This document shows, in pieces, positions 25,781-33,745 of a DNA stretch of 64,000 nucleotides. The notes below the pieces were generated by a model. It was not told the origin of the DNA. It worked only from the letters and a program-made list of their open reading frames with translations, and did not search any database. Where the stretch lies: assembly GCA_934320655.1 (NCBI GenBank), contig CAKRFN010000011.1:1-64000 (forward strand), read 5' to 3'. Origin of the DNA: an uncultured Eubacterium sp. (lineage in GTDB: Bacteria; Bacillota; Clostridia; Lachnospirales; Lachnospiraceae). Both the position numbers and the translations under genes were made by a program. Position 1 is the stretch's first letter; every line of letters starts with the position of its first letter.

Positions 25781-25822
25781 AAAAAATCTCCACCACCGAT
25801 ATGTTGTATCGGTGGTGGAGAG
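25781..25822 (-). terminator. Strong terminator behind the decayed AAA-type gene
   Basis: Perfect 14-bp stem (CTCCACCACCGATA with TATCGGTGGTGGAG, loop TGTTG). On the minus strand it is followed by ATTTTTTA. It insulates the pstB promoter from transcription coming from the patatin and pseudogene side. Confidence 0.85.
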
Positions 25823-25825
25823 ATG

Positions 25826-26499
25826 CTACTGTTTTACATAAATTGTGCTTCGTGCGGCACCTTCTTTCCTTAAATAAGCGTCCTCTACCATATTCATTAA
25901 AACGGCTCTCGCTCTACGATGCTTTACTCCTAAAAGCTCCGCTGTCATATCCGGCATTTTACTGACACTATCCGGCAGTTTCCATGTGGTATTCGGCACT
26001 TTATCAGTATTATCCGGCACTTTATTGACATTATCGGGGACATCCATGTCATGATCCCGATTTTTGACCTCATTCTGACCTCGATAAAGATTGATGCGGA
26101 ATGCTACCTCCATATCAATAAATTCCGGTTCACGCAAACCATATTCCTGCATAGCCTTCATAATTACGAGTTGTTCCCTTAAACACAGCACATTGAATCA
26201 TGGAACGCATTCCACCTTGCCCCGTCAAATACACATACGCATTAGTTGGATAAACCTTTTCATTTTCATCTTTTTTCAAAATTCCCCAACTGAGTAAAAC
26301 GTTCTTTGTTACATCTTTTACTGCTGACCGCTGAAGATTTGACTTCTCTGGTTTTGTCATCAATGCCAAATATAATCTGCCCACCTTTTCCATTGGCAAA
26401 GGCAACGACTGTTTTCATATATTTAATACTCTTGTCTGGGCGTTGTACCTTAAACTCTACATTCTTAGATTTCCCGGCAAGGATTTCTTCTATGGTCAT
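25826..26499 (-). pseudogene. Decayed AlbA_2/divergent-AAA ATP-binding transcriptional-regulator-like gene
   Basis: Three pieces in different frames add up to part of a roughly 480-residue family. The N-terminus (26499 downward; TIEEILAGKSKNVEFKVQRP and ANGKGGQIIFGIDD) is the AlbA_2 DNA-binding part. A middle piece has LSWGILKKDENEKVYPTNAY and IQCAVFKGTTR. The C-terminal piece has MQEYGLREPEFIDMEV, a repeat-like run of VPDN/VPNT units and a winged-helix end. Large sections between them are missing, so deletions and frameshifts have destroyed it. AT-richer than its neighbours. Together with the patatin gene it interrupts the pst operon. Confidence 0.75.
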
Positions 26500-26567
26500 A
26501 CTAACACCTCGCTCTCTTTGTACTAGATAATTCGTAACAATTTAATTGTCTGCAAAAATTATATCTT

Positions 26568-27434
26568 TCATTGCTGAAAATCAAACTTTTCTGCCTTCAG
26601 ATACTCCCGCACCTGCTCCATGCGTCCACGCGCATCACGCACGCCGACATCGTAAAGCGCCTGTAGCTTGTCCGGATTCTTTTCGGTGCGGCTGATCGGG
26701 ATGGTCTGTGACGGTCGCAGCACGATCAAATGTCCCTGCTTTTCGAGATATTCCAACCGCTGCATTGTCTGATTATACATCACATGACGCTGCCCGACGC
26801 GGCTGGCAAACTTCGGATACTCCTTTGCATAATACAGCCGCGGCAGGATCGCCGGAATCGGCTTTTTGACATAGCCTGCCGGTTTTGTCAGCACGACAAT
26901 GAGACGGTCATAGCCCATTTCCATGAAATGCTCAAACGGAATACTGTCCGTGACCGCCCCGTCGAGATATTTTTTCCCGTCAATCTCTACCGGTCGGGAG
27001 ACAAACGGCATCGAGCCGGACGCGCGCAGCACATCCATCTGCTCAAACACACTTTTGATCTGTATGTACTCCGACATCGCTGTCTCCATATTTGTGACGA
27101 CCGCATAAAACGGCACACCGCTCGCACGGTAGGCGGCATCGTCAAATACATCCAGCTCATACGGTACTCTGTGGTACGCATACTCCGTATCCACGATATT
27201 GCCCGTGCGAAACAGCGGTCGGAGTCCGAGATAATTTTTATCTGCGTTGTAGCGTTTGTTATAGCGGATCACACGCCCTTTTTGCCCGCTCAGGTAATTC
27301 ACACCAAACAAGGCTCCTGCCGATACACCAATGATGCCATCGAACAGAAGCCCATGTTCCATAAATACATCCAGCACGCCTGCGGTATACATTCCCCGCA
27401 TCGCGCCGCCTTCTAACACTAAACCTGTTTTCAT
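26568..27434 (-). CDS. Patatin-like phospholipase
   Basis: 288 residues. Oxyanion glycine-rich motif LEGGAMRGMYTAG at 6-18, nucleophile GVSAG near 37-41, and catalytic DGAV near 160: the Ser-Asp dyad of bacterial patatins (RssA/YjjU-like). It probably hydrolyses lipids at the membrane. Start at 27434 chosen for CAGGTGG just upstream and the family start MKTGLVLEGG. It lies between pstA and the decayed gene in the same direction and may be transcribed from the pst promoter. No link with phosphate uptake is known, though lipid turnover in phosphate starvation is conceivable. Confidence 0.87.
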   Translation of the reverse strand: MKTGLVLEGGAMRGMYTAGVLDVFMEHGLLFDGIIGVSAGALFGVNYLSGQKGRVIRYNKRYNADKNYLGLRPLFRTGNIVDTEYAYHRVPYELDVFDDAAYRASGVPFYAVVTNMETAMSEYIQIKSVFEQMDVLRASGSMPFVSRPVEIDGKKYLDGAVTDSIPFEHFMEMGYDRLIVVLTKPAGYVKKPIPAILPRLYYAKEYPKFASRVGQRHVMYNQTMQRLEYLEKQGHLIVLRPSQTIPISRTEKNPDKLQALYDVGVRDARGRMEQVREYLKAEKFDFQQ

Positions 27435-27524
27435 TGTACCACCTGCCTGATTTTTATCCATAAAGTCTTTTCTTATTAGTATAGCTCAAGCACGCAGCAT
27501 GTACAATCCCAACAAACAAATCTT

Positions 27525-28385
27525 TTAATCCTGTTTTCTACCTCTTACGATTCTGCCCGCCACGAAATTGATCGCAATCACGAGCACCAGCAGCACAACC
27601 GCCGTCGCATACGCCTGATCGGTATTGAGTCCCTCTTTGGAGAGCAGATACATATGTACCGCCAGTGTACGTCCGGAAGCACCCAGTGAAGTTGCTGCCT
27701 TTGTAAATGTACCCGCTGTATAGATCAACGCTGCGGTCTCTCCGACGATACGTCCGACCGAGAGCACGATACCGGAAAAAATACCAGGGAGTGCAGCTGG
27801 AAGCACAATACGAAAGATCGTGCGCAGCTTTCCGGCACCCAGACCAAAGCTGCCCTCACGGTATTTCTTCGGCACTGCGATGAGCGCCTCCTCCGTTGTT
27901 CTCATAATGACCGGCAATACCATGATCGCCAGCGTGAGCGCACCGGATATGATCGACATACCAAAAAAGCGGTTGAAAAACAGCATACCGAACAGTCCAT
28001 ACACGATCGACGGAATACCTGTCAGTGTCTCTGCCGTCATGCGGATAAACGGAATCATCCGGTTTTTTGCATTTGCATATTCCACAAGATAGATCGCTGC
28101 CCCAATGCCGCAGGGGATCGCCAGCAATAACGTGAGGACTGCGATCTCGATCGTATTGATCAGCGCAGGCATCATCGATACATTTTCCGAATCATACTCC
28201 CACGCAAACAGCTCCGGCGTCAGATGCGGAACACCCTTCACCAGTATATATACGATCAGAAACCCGAGTACGAGTGTCGTAAGCAGTGCTGCCGCAATCG
28301 TAACCACGCGCATAGCAGTTGCTGTACGCCTGTTTTTCGCAATGATTTTTTCATAGGATTTTTCGTCATTGGCAACCACTGTCAT
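27525..28385 (-). CDS. pstA: Phosphate ABC transporter permease PstA
   Basis: 286 residues, six membrane segments expected. Has the permease domain with GIPSIVYGLFGMLFF near 120 and the EAA-type loop near 190-210 (YREGSFGLGAGKLRTIFRIVLP), which contacts PstB. N-terminal first helix at about 22-45. The start overlaps the pstC stop by 4 nt. A normal operon would continue into pstB; here about 90 bp follow before the patatin gene. Confidence 0.93.
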   Translation of the reverse strand: MTVVANDEKSYEKIIAKNRRTATAMRVVTIAAALLTTLVLGFLIVYILVKGVPHLTPELFAWEYDSENVSMMPALINTIEIAVLTLLLAIPCGIGAAIYLVEYANAKNRMIPFIRMTAETLTGIPSIVYGLFGMLFFNRFFGMSIISGALTLAIMVLPVIMRTTEEALIAVPKKYREGSFGLGAGKLRTIFRIVLPAALPGIFSGIVLSVGRIVGETAALIYTAGTFTKAATSLGASGRTLAVHMYLLSKEGLNTDQAYATAVVLLVLVIAINFVAGRIVRGRKQD

Positions 28386-29239
28386 GACTCACGTACCACC
28401 TTTCGTTTCACCAGACTAAAACTGATATTGATAATGAGAATAAACACAAAGAGCACAACACCTGTAGCAATCAGTGCTTTCCGGTGTAAATCCTGTGCAT
28501 ATCCCATCTCTATAACGATATTTGCCGTCAATGTACATACGCCTTTGAGCAATTCGTTCGGCGCACGCATCGCGGGCTGATTTCCGGCTACCATGATCAC
28601 AGCCATCGTCTCACCGATCGCACGGCCGATTCCGAGGATCACACCAGCGAAAATACCAGATTTGGCAGCGGGAAGTACCATGCGGTACACGCTGCGCTCG
28701 TGGGTTGCCCCGAGTGCAAGCGATCCTTCATAATAGCTTTTCGGTACAGCACGGATTGCAGATTCTGAGACATTTACAATCGTAGGGAGGATCATAATTC
28801 CAAGTAAAATACTCGCCGTCAGAATACTGTAACCCTTGCCACCGACCGTGTTCCGTACAAACGGTACGATTACGACCAGTCCGAAAAAACCATATACAAC
28901 CGAGGGGATGCCCGCCATCAGCTCCACACCCGCCTTGATCAGCGGATACCATTTTGCCGGACAAAACTGTGCGAGAAATGCCGCTGTCAGTATGCCGATC
29001 GGCACACCGATGATGATTGCTCCGGCTGTGACATACAAGCTGCCGAGTATCATCGGCAGAATGCCATAGTCACCATTTCCCGGCCGCCAGACGGTTCCAA
29101 ACAGAAACTTGAATAATCCGATTTCCCGGATACCCGGCATGCCGTTTGCAAACAGGAAAATGCAGATCAGCCCCACCTCAAGTATGCTGATACATGCGGT
29201 GGCAAAGAATACTGCCTTCATGACTTTTTCTTTTACCAT
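28382..29239 (-). CDS. pstC: Phosphate ABC transporter permease PstC
   Basis: 285 residues. Permease motif AGIPSVVYGFFGLVVIVPF near 118 and the EAA loop YYEGSLALGATHERSVYRMVLP near 185. Six membrane segments expected. It forms the channel with PstA. The start at 29239 lies inside the last codons of pstS (7-nt overlap), and the end overlaps pstA by 4 nt, so the three genes are translationally coupled. Confidence 0.93.
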   Translation of the reverse strand: MVKEKVMKAVFFATACISILEVGLICIFLFANGMPGIREIGLFKFLFGTVWRPGNGDYGILPMILGSLYVTAGAIIIGVPIGILTAAFLAQFCPAKWYPLIKAGVELMAGIPSVVYGFFGLVVIVPFVRNTVGGKGYSILTASILLGIMILPTIVNVSESAIRAVPKSYYEGSLALGATHERSVYRMVLPAAKSGIFAGVILGIGRAIGETMAVIMVAGNQPAMRAPNELLKGVCTLTANIVIEMGYAQDLHRKALIATGVVLFVFILIINISFSLVKRKVVRES

Positions 29240-30201
29240 TCTGTGCGCTCTCCCTTGAAGATCGCTGCGATATCATCGGTTGTCAGATCCGTAATATCAT
29301 TTGCATTGTTTACGATCACGCAGATACCATCCATTGCGATTGCTGTCGGTGTCAGTCCTGCTTCTAACTCGCTGTCCTTTAAGTCACGGCTTGCCATTCC
29401 GATGTCACAGGTTCCGTCGATCGCCTGAGTCATACCGGTGGTAGAATCGCTCTCCTGAAGCTCGATCTGTGCGCCGCTGTTGATTGTCAGATATGCCTCC
29501 TGTAACTTCTCCATAACAGGTGTTACAGATGAAGATCCTGCTACAACGATCTTTCCAGTTGCTCCGTTGCTCTCGAATGCAGGTGCATTCGCATCGATTG
29601 CGATATAGCCCTTATCCTCGATCACTGCCTGACCGTCAGCGCTCATAATGAAGTTGATGAAATCCTGTGCTACGTCGGATACCTCTGCCTTTGTTGCAAT
29701 GTTAAACGGTCTTGAAAGTGCATAGCTGCCATTCTTTACGTTGTCTGCGGTCGGCTCTACGCCTCCAACATTGACTGCCTTTACGGTATCGTTCATAGAT
29801 CCCATAGATGCATATCCAATCGCATTCTCATCACCTGCAACGGTTGTCATCATAACCTCGGTGCTGTTTGTGATGATTGCCTCTACAGTTGTGAGATCCT
29901 GATCATCCTGCTTTACTCCGGTCAGCTCGATGAACGCGCCTCTTGTACCGGAACCATCCTCTCTGGATACGACTGTGATCTCATTTCCTGCCAGTGAGCT
30001 TGCTGCGTCTGCGCTCTGATCTGATGAGTCTGCTGACGCTGTATCATCAGCACTGCTGTCTGCTGCGGAAGTATCTGCGGTAGTGTCTGCCGGAGCATCT
30101 GTAGTCGTATCTGCTGCGGTATCCTGCTTAGAACCACAACCTGTCATCATGGAGATAGCTAATGTAGCCATCAAAATTGTTGCCAGTAATTTCTTTTTCA
30201 T
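29233..30201 (-). CDS. pstS: Phosphate-binding lipoprotein PstS, circularly permuted
   Basis: 322 residues. Lipoprotein signal with the box MMTGCG (Cys near 20), then an Asp/Ser/Ala/Thr-rich linker to about residue 75. The binding domain has its halves in swapped order. The segment that is normally C-terminal (VVSREDGSGTRGAF, SRPFNIATK, DFINFIMSADGQ) comes first, followed by the normally N-terminal segment (VVAGSSSVTPVMEKLQ, DSTTGMTQAIDGTCDIGMASRDLK, IFKGERTEW). Phosphate-contacting Ser/Thr/Arg motifs are kept. Start at 30201 chosen for GGAGGAAG and the signal peptide. It captures phosphate at the cell surface for PstCAB. Confidence 0.9.
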   Translation of the reverse strand: MKKKLLATILMATLAISMMTGCGSKQDTAADTTTDAPADTTADTSAADSSADDTASADSSDQSADAASSLAGNEITVVSREDGSGTRGAFIELTGVKQDDQDLTTVEAIITNSTEVMMTTVAGDENAIGYASMGSMNDTVKAVNVGGVEPTADNVKNGSYALSRPFNIATKAEVSDVAQDFINFIMSADGQAVIEDKGYIAIDANAPAFESNGATGKIVVAGSSSVTPVMEKLQEAYLTINSGAQIELQESDSTTGMTQAIDGTCDIGMASRDLKDSELEAGLTPTAIAMDGICVIVNNANDITDLTTDDIAAIFKGERTEW

Positions 30202-30255
30202 TTTTTTCTTCCTCCAATTTGTTTCTTTGAATTCTTTATTTATTTGACAGGATCT

Positions 30256-30321
30256 ATCATAGTGCTCCCATGTAAAATCCATTACCAGCAATGCGTAAAA
30301 TGTATGTAAAAAGGGCGTAAA
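30256..30321 (-). promoter_or_regulatory. Pho box and promoter of pstSCA
   Basis: Plus-strand half-sites TGTAAA at 30271, CGTAAA at 30294, TGTAAA at 30305 and CGTAAA at 30316. The last three are spaced exactly 11 bp, and the first is 23 bp before the second. TATGAT (minus strand, 30256-30261) is the -10, 15 bp from the first half-site, with no separate -35, as in activator-dependent Pho promoters. It lies 55 bp upstream of the pstS start. Confidence 0.85.
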
Positions 30322-30352
30322 AATACCTGCCGTTTTGCGGCAGGTATTTTTT
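30321..30352. terminator. Terminator between the c-di-GMP gene and pstS
   Basis: Perfect 12-bp stem (AAATACCTGCCG with CGGCAGGTATTT, loop TTTTG) flanked by T/A runs on both sides. On the minus strand it ends the gene at 30366. Its left edge touches the last Pho half-site, so the two functions are adjacent. Confidence 0.85.
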
Positions 30353-30365
30353 ACACAATCATGTA

Positions 30366-32663
30366 TCAGGACTCCTTTTGTTCGTCCGTCTGCATATATT
30401 TTTTCTCGTAATCCGCAATCTTCATCGGTCTTCCAAAGAAATAGCCCTGGAATACATCGCAGCCGATCTTTGTCAGGAAATCCACATGCTCCTTGGTCTC
30501 CACACCCTCTGTGATGACCGGCATGCCGAGCTCCTTTGCCAGTGCGACGATCATTTTTAAAATCGTGCGGCTGCGCTCCTCGCGCTCACTCTCACGCAGG
30601 AAGTCCATATCGATCTTGAGAACATCGACACAGATGTCCTTGAGCATATTCAGTGACGAATAGCCGCTGCCGAAATCATCCATCTCGACGATAAATCCTG
30701 CGGCACGCAGCCTTTTAATCAAGGCAAGCTGTTTTGGCAGATCTGTCATCATCGCGCTCTCCGTGATCTCCAGCTTGAGATTTTTCCGGTCAATGCCATA
30801 ACGGTGTACCAGTGTGTTGAACTCCTTATAGATATCCACAAAGAAGAAATCCTTCGGTGAGATATTCACAGACAGATAGCGGTCAGTAAAGCCTTCCTCC
30901 TTCCACTTTTGCAGCTGCCGGCACGCAAGCTCCCACACGTGCAGATCCAGTTTTACGATCAGACCGTTGCGCTCGAATGACGGGATAAACGCACCCGGCA
31001 GCAGTAGTCCGCGTCTCGGATGGTTCCAGCGCACGAGCGCCTCCCCGCCGTCACATCTGCCGTCCACCGTGATCTGCGGCTGGATATACAGTTCGATCTC
31101 GCCCTCGTCGATCGCGCGGTCGAGTCCCACCGCCAGCTCCTTTTCTTCTAATATATGATGCCGCAGCGTCTCATCATAATATGCCACCAGTTTCTGGTAA
31201 TCGCCCTTGATCGTCTCCAGCGCGAACATCGCGCGGTCACACATCACGGAGATCGGTAAATTCAGATCGTCGATCTCGTATACACCGAGATACACCTTGA
31301 GCGGATAGGAGATCTCGTTTGCGATCTTCATAACTTCCGTTGTCTTTTCCGCAAACTTCATCTCGCGGTAATCCCGCTTACGCATGAGCAGCGCAAACTG
31401 GTCATTGACCAGCCGCCCATAAACTTCACCATTGATCGTCTGCTCTCGGAGCGCATTCGCAATATCGATCAGCAGTTGATCTGCCGCCTCGCTTCCGAAC
31501 ACATCATTGATCATCTTAAAATTGCTGACATCGGAGCAGATCATCAGGTAATGTTCATCGGGATGCAGCTTCAAACAACGCTCCGCCTGCTTATAAAAAT
31601 ATTCCCGGTTATACAGCCCTGTGAGGTAATCATGTGTCGCCGCATGTCGTTCACGCAGCAGCATCTCAATCTCCTCCGTGCGCTCTTGTATATTCAGATA
31701 ACAACCGACATACTGCTGCTTTTCGTCCAGCAGCCTGCGGTACTGTACTTTTAAATACTGCTTCTGATCCCCCTTTGTCCTTGTCCAGTCATAGATAAAA
31801 TTCTCATCCATCGACTGATAATGCCGTTTGCACCATGTCTCGAACATCTCATTAAAATGCGGCGCATACTCCGGCTGCAGATCCAGCATCTCCATCACGC
31901 ACGCATTGGAATAGATCGCGCGGTTGTCGGCATCTGTCACGATCACACCGTCCTGCATCTCGTCTACCGTCATCCCCAGCGTCTGGTTCACCAGCGCATG
32001 CGGCATGAACTCTACCGCATAATAATAGATCGCCATCGCTGCCAGCGGGAAGCCGAGCACAGAGAAATCAATCAACGTCCGGAAAATCAGATGCAGCGCA
32101 TCCAGCACCACGACAATACTTAAAATCAAAAGTATATGATCGTACTTTACCTTATACATGCGCGGCACATGCATCCGCTTATCCCAAAAGATCAGTACAA
32201 TGATCGCAACGAGTATGTAACACCAGCACAAATGAATCCGGAATGCTGTCATCTGGTCATAGTTCCAGTAAAGAGTCTCCCCTCGATCCACCGGATACAC
32301 CCGGTAGGCATGCTGGAACAAGGGATTGAGCAGCAGCTGGATCGAATCTGCCACGCTGATCAACACGATAATCAGCGGATGCACATAGCGCTCAAGCTCC
32401 GTTCCGCAGTAATCATTGGCAAAGTATATAATCGAAATGAGCAGCCAGTCAAGAGAAATAAAAAACAGACCAAATGACAAATCTGCCACGAGCGGCTGAT
32501 CCGTAGCGAGCTGAACAATGCTCGTCACTACCGATACGCATGCAAATCCCATGATCCATTGAATATCATGTGCTATTTTCTTCTTATTATAAAATGCCCG
32601 GATCAGAAAAACGATCAAGGCAATCGTGACTAGCACATACGCGATCTCAAACCCAAGTTTCAT
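30366..32663 (-). CDS. Membrane c-di-GMP protein: 7TM-type sensor, PAS, degenerate GGDEF, EAL
   Basis: 765 residues. Residues 1 to about 220 have seven hydrophobic segments like the HisKA_7TM sensor. About 225-330 is PAS-like. The GGDEF domain (about 345-500) reads RLVNDQF at its active site, so cyclase activity is unlikely. The EAL domain (about 515-755) keeps EALVRW, NISPKDFF, LEITESAMM, MDDFGSGYSSL, LKIDMDFL and TEGVET, the residues for metal binding and catalysis. It is therefore probably a c-di-GMP phosphodiesterase regulated by membrane signals. Monocistronic, with GAGGATTTTCACC before the ATG and a strong terminator after it. Confidence 0.87.
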   Translation of the reverse strand: MKLGFEIAYVLVTIALIVFLIRAFYNKKKIAHDIQWIMGFACVSVVTSIVQLATDQPLVADLSFGLFFISLDWLLISIIYFANDYCGTELERYVHPLIIVLISVADSIQLLLNPLFQHAYRVYPVDRGETLYWNYDQMTAFRIHLCWCYILVAIIVLIFWDKRMHVPRMYKVKYDHILLILSIVVVLDALHLIFRTLIDFSVLGFPLAAMAIYYYAVEFMPHALVNQTLGMTVDEMQDGVIVTDADNRAIYSNACVMEMLDLQPEYAPHFNEMFETWCKRHYQSMDENFIYDWTRTKGDQKQYLKVQYRRLLDEKQQYVGCYLNIQERTEEIEMLLRERHAATHDYLTGLYNREYFYKQAERCLKLHPDEHYLMICSDVSNFKMINDVFGSEAADQLLIDIANALREQTINGEVYGRLVNDQFALLMRKRDYREMKFAEKTTEVMKIANEISYPLKVYLGVYEIDDLNLPISVMCDRAMFALETIKGDYQKLVAYYDETLRHHILEEKELAVGLDRAIDEGEIELYIQPQITVDGRCDGGEALVRWNHPRRGLLLPGAFIPSFERNGLIVKLDLHVWELACRQLQKWKEEGFTDRYLSVNISPKDFFFVDIYKEFNTLVHRYGIDRKNLKLEITESAMMTDLPKQLALIKRLRAAGFIVEMDDFGSGYSSLNMLKDICVDVLKIDMDFLRESEREERSRTILKMIVALAKELGMPVITEGVETKEHVDFLTKIGCDVFQGYFFGRPMKIADYEKKYMQTDEQKES

Positions 32664-32744
32664 GGTGAAAATCCTCCATCTGCTGCCTGTCTGTTATAAC
32701 TTCTATCTTAGCAAAAAAAGGCAAAAATGTCCAGAAACAACGAG

Positions 32745-33731
32745 CTACCGGCTATAAGGCTTTCCGTTTTTCATGCGCGGCACAAAACCCGGTCCCTCCT
32801 GCCATTCACGGCACATACCAGAAATGCTCTCCCACGAAAAGCCGACATTCTGATCCAGATTGTTCCGGCAGCGCTCTACGCCGGAATTGCAGTCGATCAC
32901 GGAAAAATGATACTGGCTGCGGATGCATTCCTCCATGATGTCATAAGTCATGTCATTGTCATATAAATGGTAAAAATAGTCCTTGTACGCCACATACTCA
33001 TCGCCTGGAAACAGGCGGCACATGGCATCCCAGTTGTGCTCGGTCAGATGCAGCTCGATCAGATCCAGATGATCCAGCCCCAGCTCCTCCAGCATAGGCA
33101 GACGCTCCATGAGTGCCTCCCGGTTCGGCGGATATGCCGGTTCCTCGACCGTCACGATCATGCCCCTTGCCTTCGCACATTTCATATGCTCATACACCTG
33201 CTCGGAAAAACCGCTCGCCGACCAGTGGAACCGCACCTCCTGCACGCCCATGTGCTGTAGACGCTCCAGCATTGCATCATCGGCTAAAATGCCGTTCGTA
33301 TATAAAAAGGTATAGGGATGAATGCCTTTCTGATAAATGAGCGGATAGATCTGTGACGCGTAGCGCTCAAAGACATCGATATATAACAAGGTCTCCCCTG
33401 ACGAGCAGAACGAGACGATCGCCGGACGGTAATTTTCCATTTCGCGCAGCTTGTACGTCGTGAATTCCAGTTCCTTTTTCTCCTGCTGCTCATTTAACAG
33501 CAGTTCCTCTCTCGTCGGCGCATAGTAGCAATACGGACAGTGACACATGCACTGTGTCCCGTGAAATAAATTGATGGACTGCTCCCCACTGAAGCAGTCC
33601 CTGCATCCAAAAGAGATGCTGCCATAGTGAAAACAGTGCCCGTTGGCATGCCTTTGCGCACCGATGGCTAACAGCTCCTTTTGTCTTTTAAATTTTTGTT
33701 CCAATATCTCCTGATAGGGTGCAACTCTCAT
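32745..33731 (-). CDS. Radical SAM protein located directly after nrdD
   Basis: 328 residues. The cluster motif CxxxCxxC is seen as CMCHCPYC near residue 60-67, followed by Tyr, as usual for the superfamily. A CRDC pair lies 15 residues before it, and a CNSGVERC near the C-terminus may bind more metal. SSGETLLY and YTNGILA resemble strands of the SAM barrel. It starts 14 bp after nrdD with AAAGGAT ahead, exactly where the activase gene nrdG is expected. It is twice NrdG size and lacks the NrdG start. It may be unrelated to the reductase. Substrate unknown. Confidence 0.75.
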   Translation of the reverse strand: MRVAPYQEILEQKFKRQKELLAIGAQRHANGHCFHYGSISFGCRDCFSGEQSINLFHGTQCMCHCPYCYYAPTREELLLNEQQEKKELEFTTYKLREMENYRPAIVSFCSSGETLLYIDVFERYASQIYPLIYQKGIHPYTFLYTNGILADDAMLERLQHMGVQEVRFHWSASGFSEQVYEHMKCAKARGMIVTVEEPAYPPNREALMERLPMLEELGLDHLDLIELHLTEHNWDAMCRLFPGDEYVAYKDYFYHLYDNDMTYDIMEECIRSQYHFSVIDCNSGVERCRNNLDQNVGFSWESISGMCREWQEGPGFVPRMKNGKPYSR

Positions 33732-33745
33732 AGCTTTTATCCTTT

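Noticed and set aside
32745..33731. Naming this gene nrdG
   Set aside because: Size and N-terminus differ from NrdG. Only the position and the CxxxCxxC motif agree.
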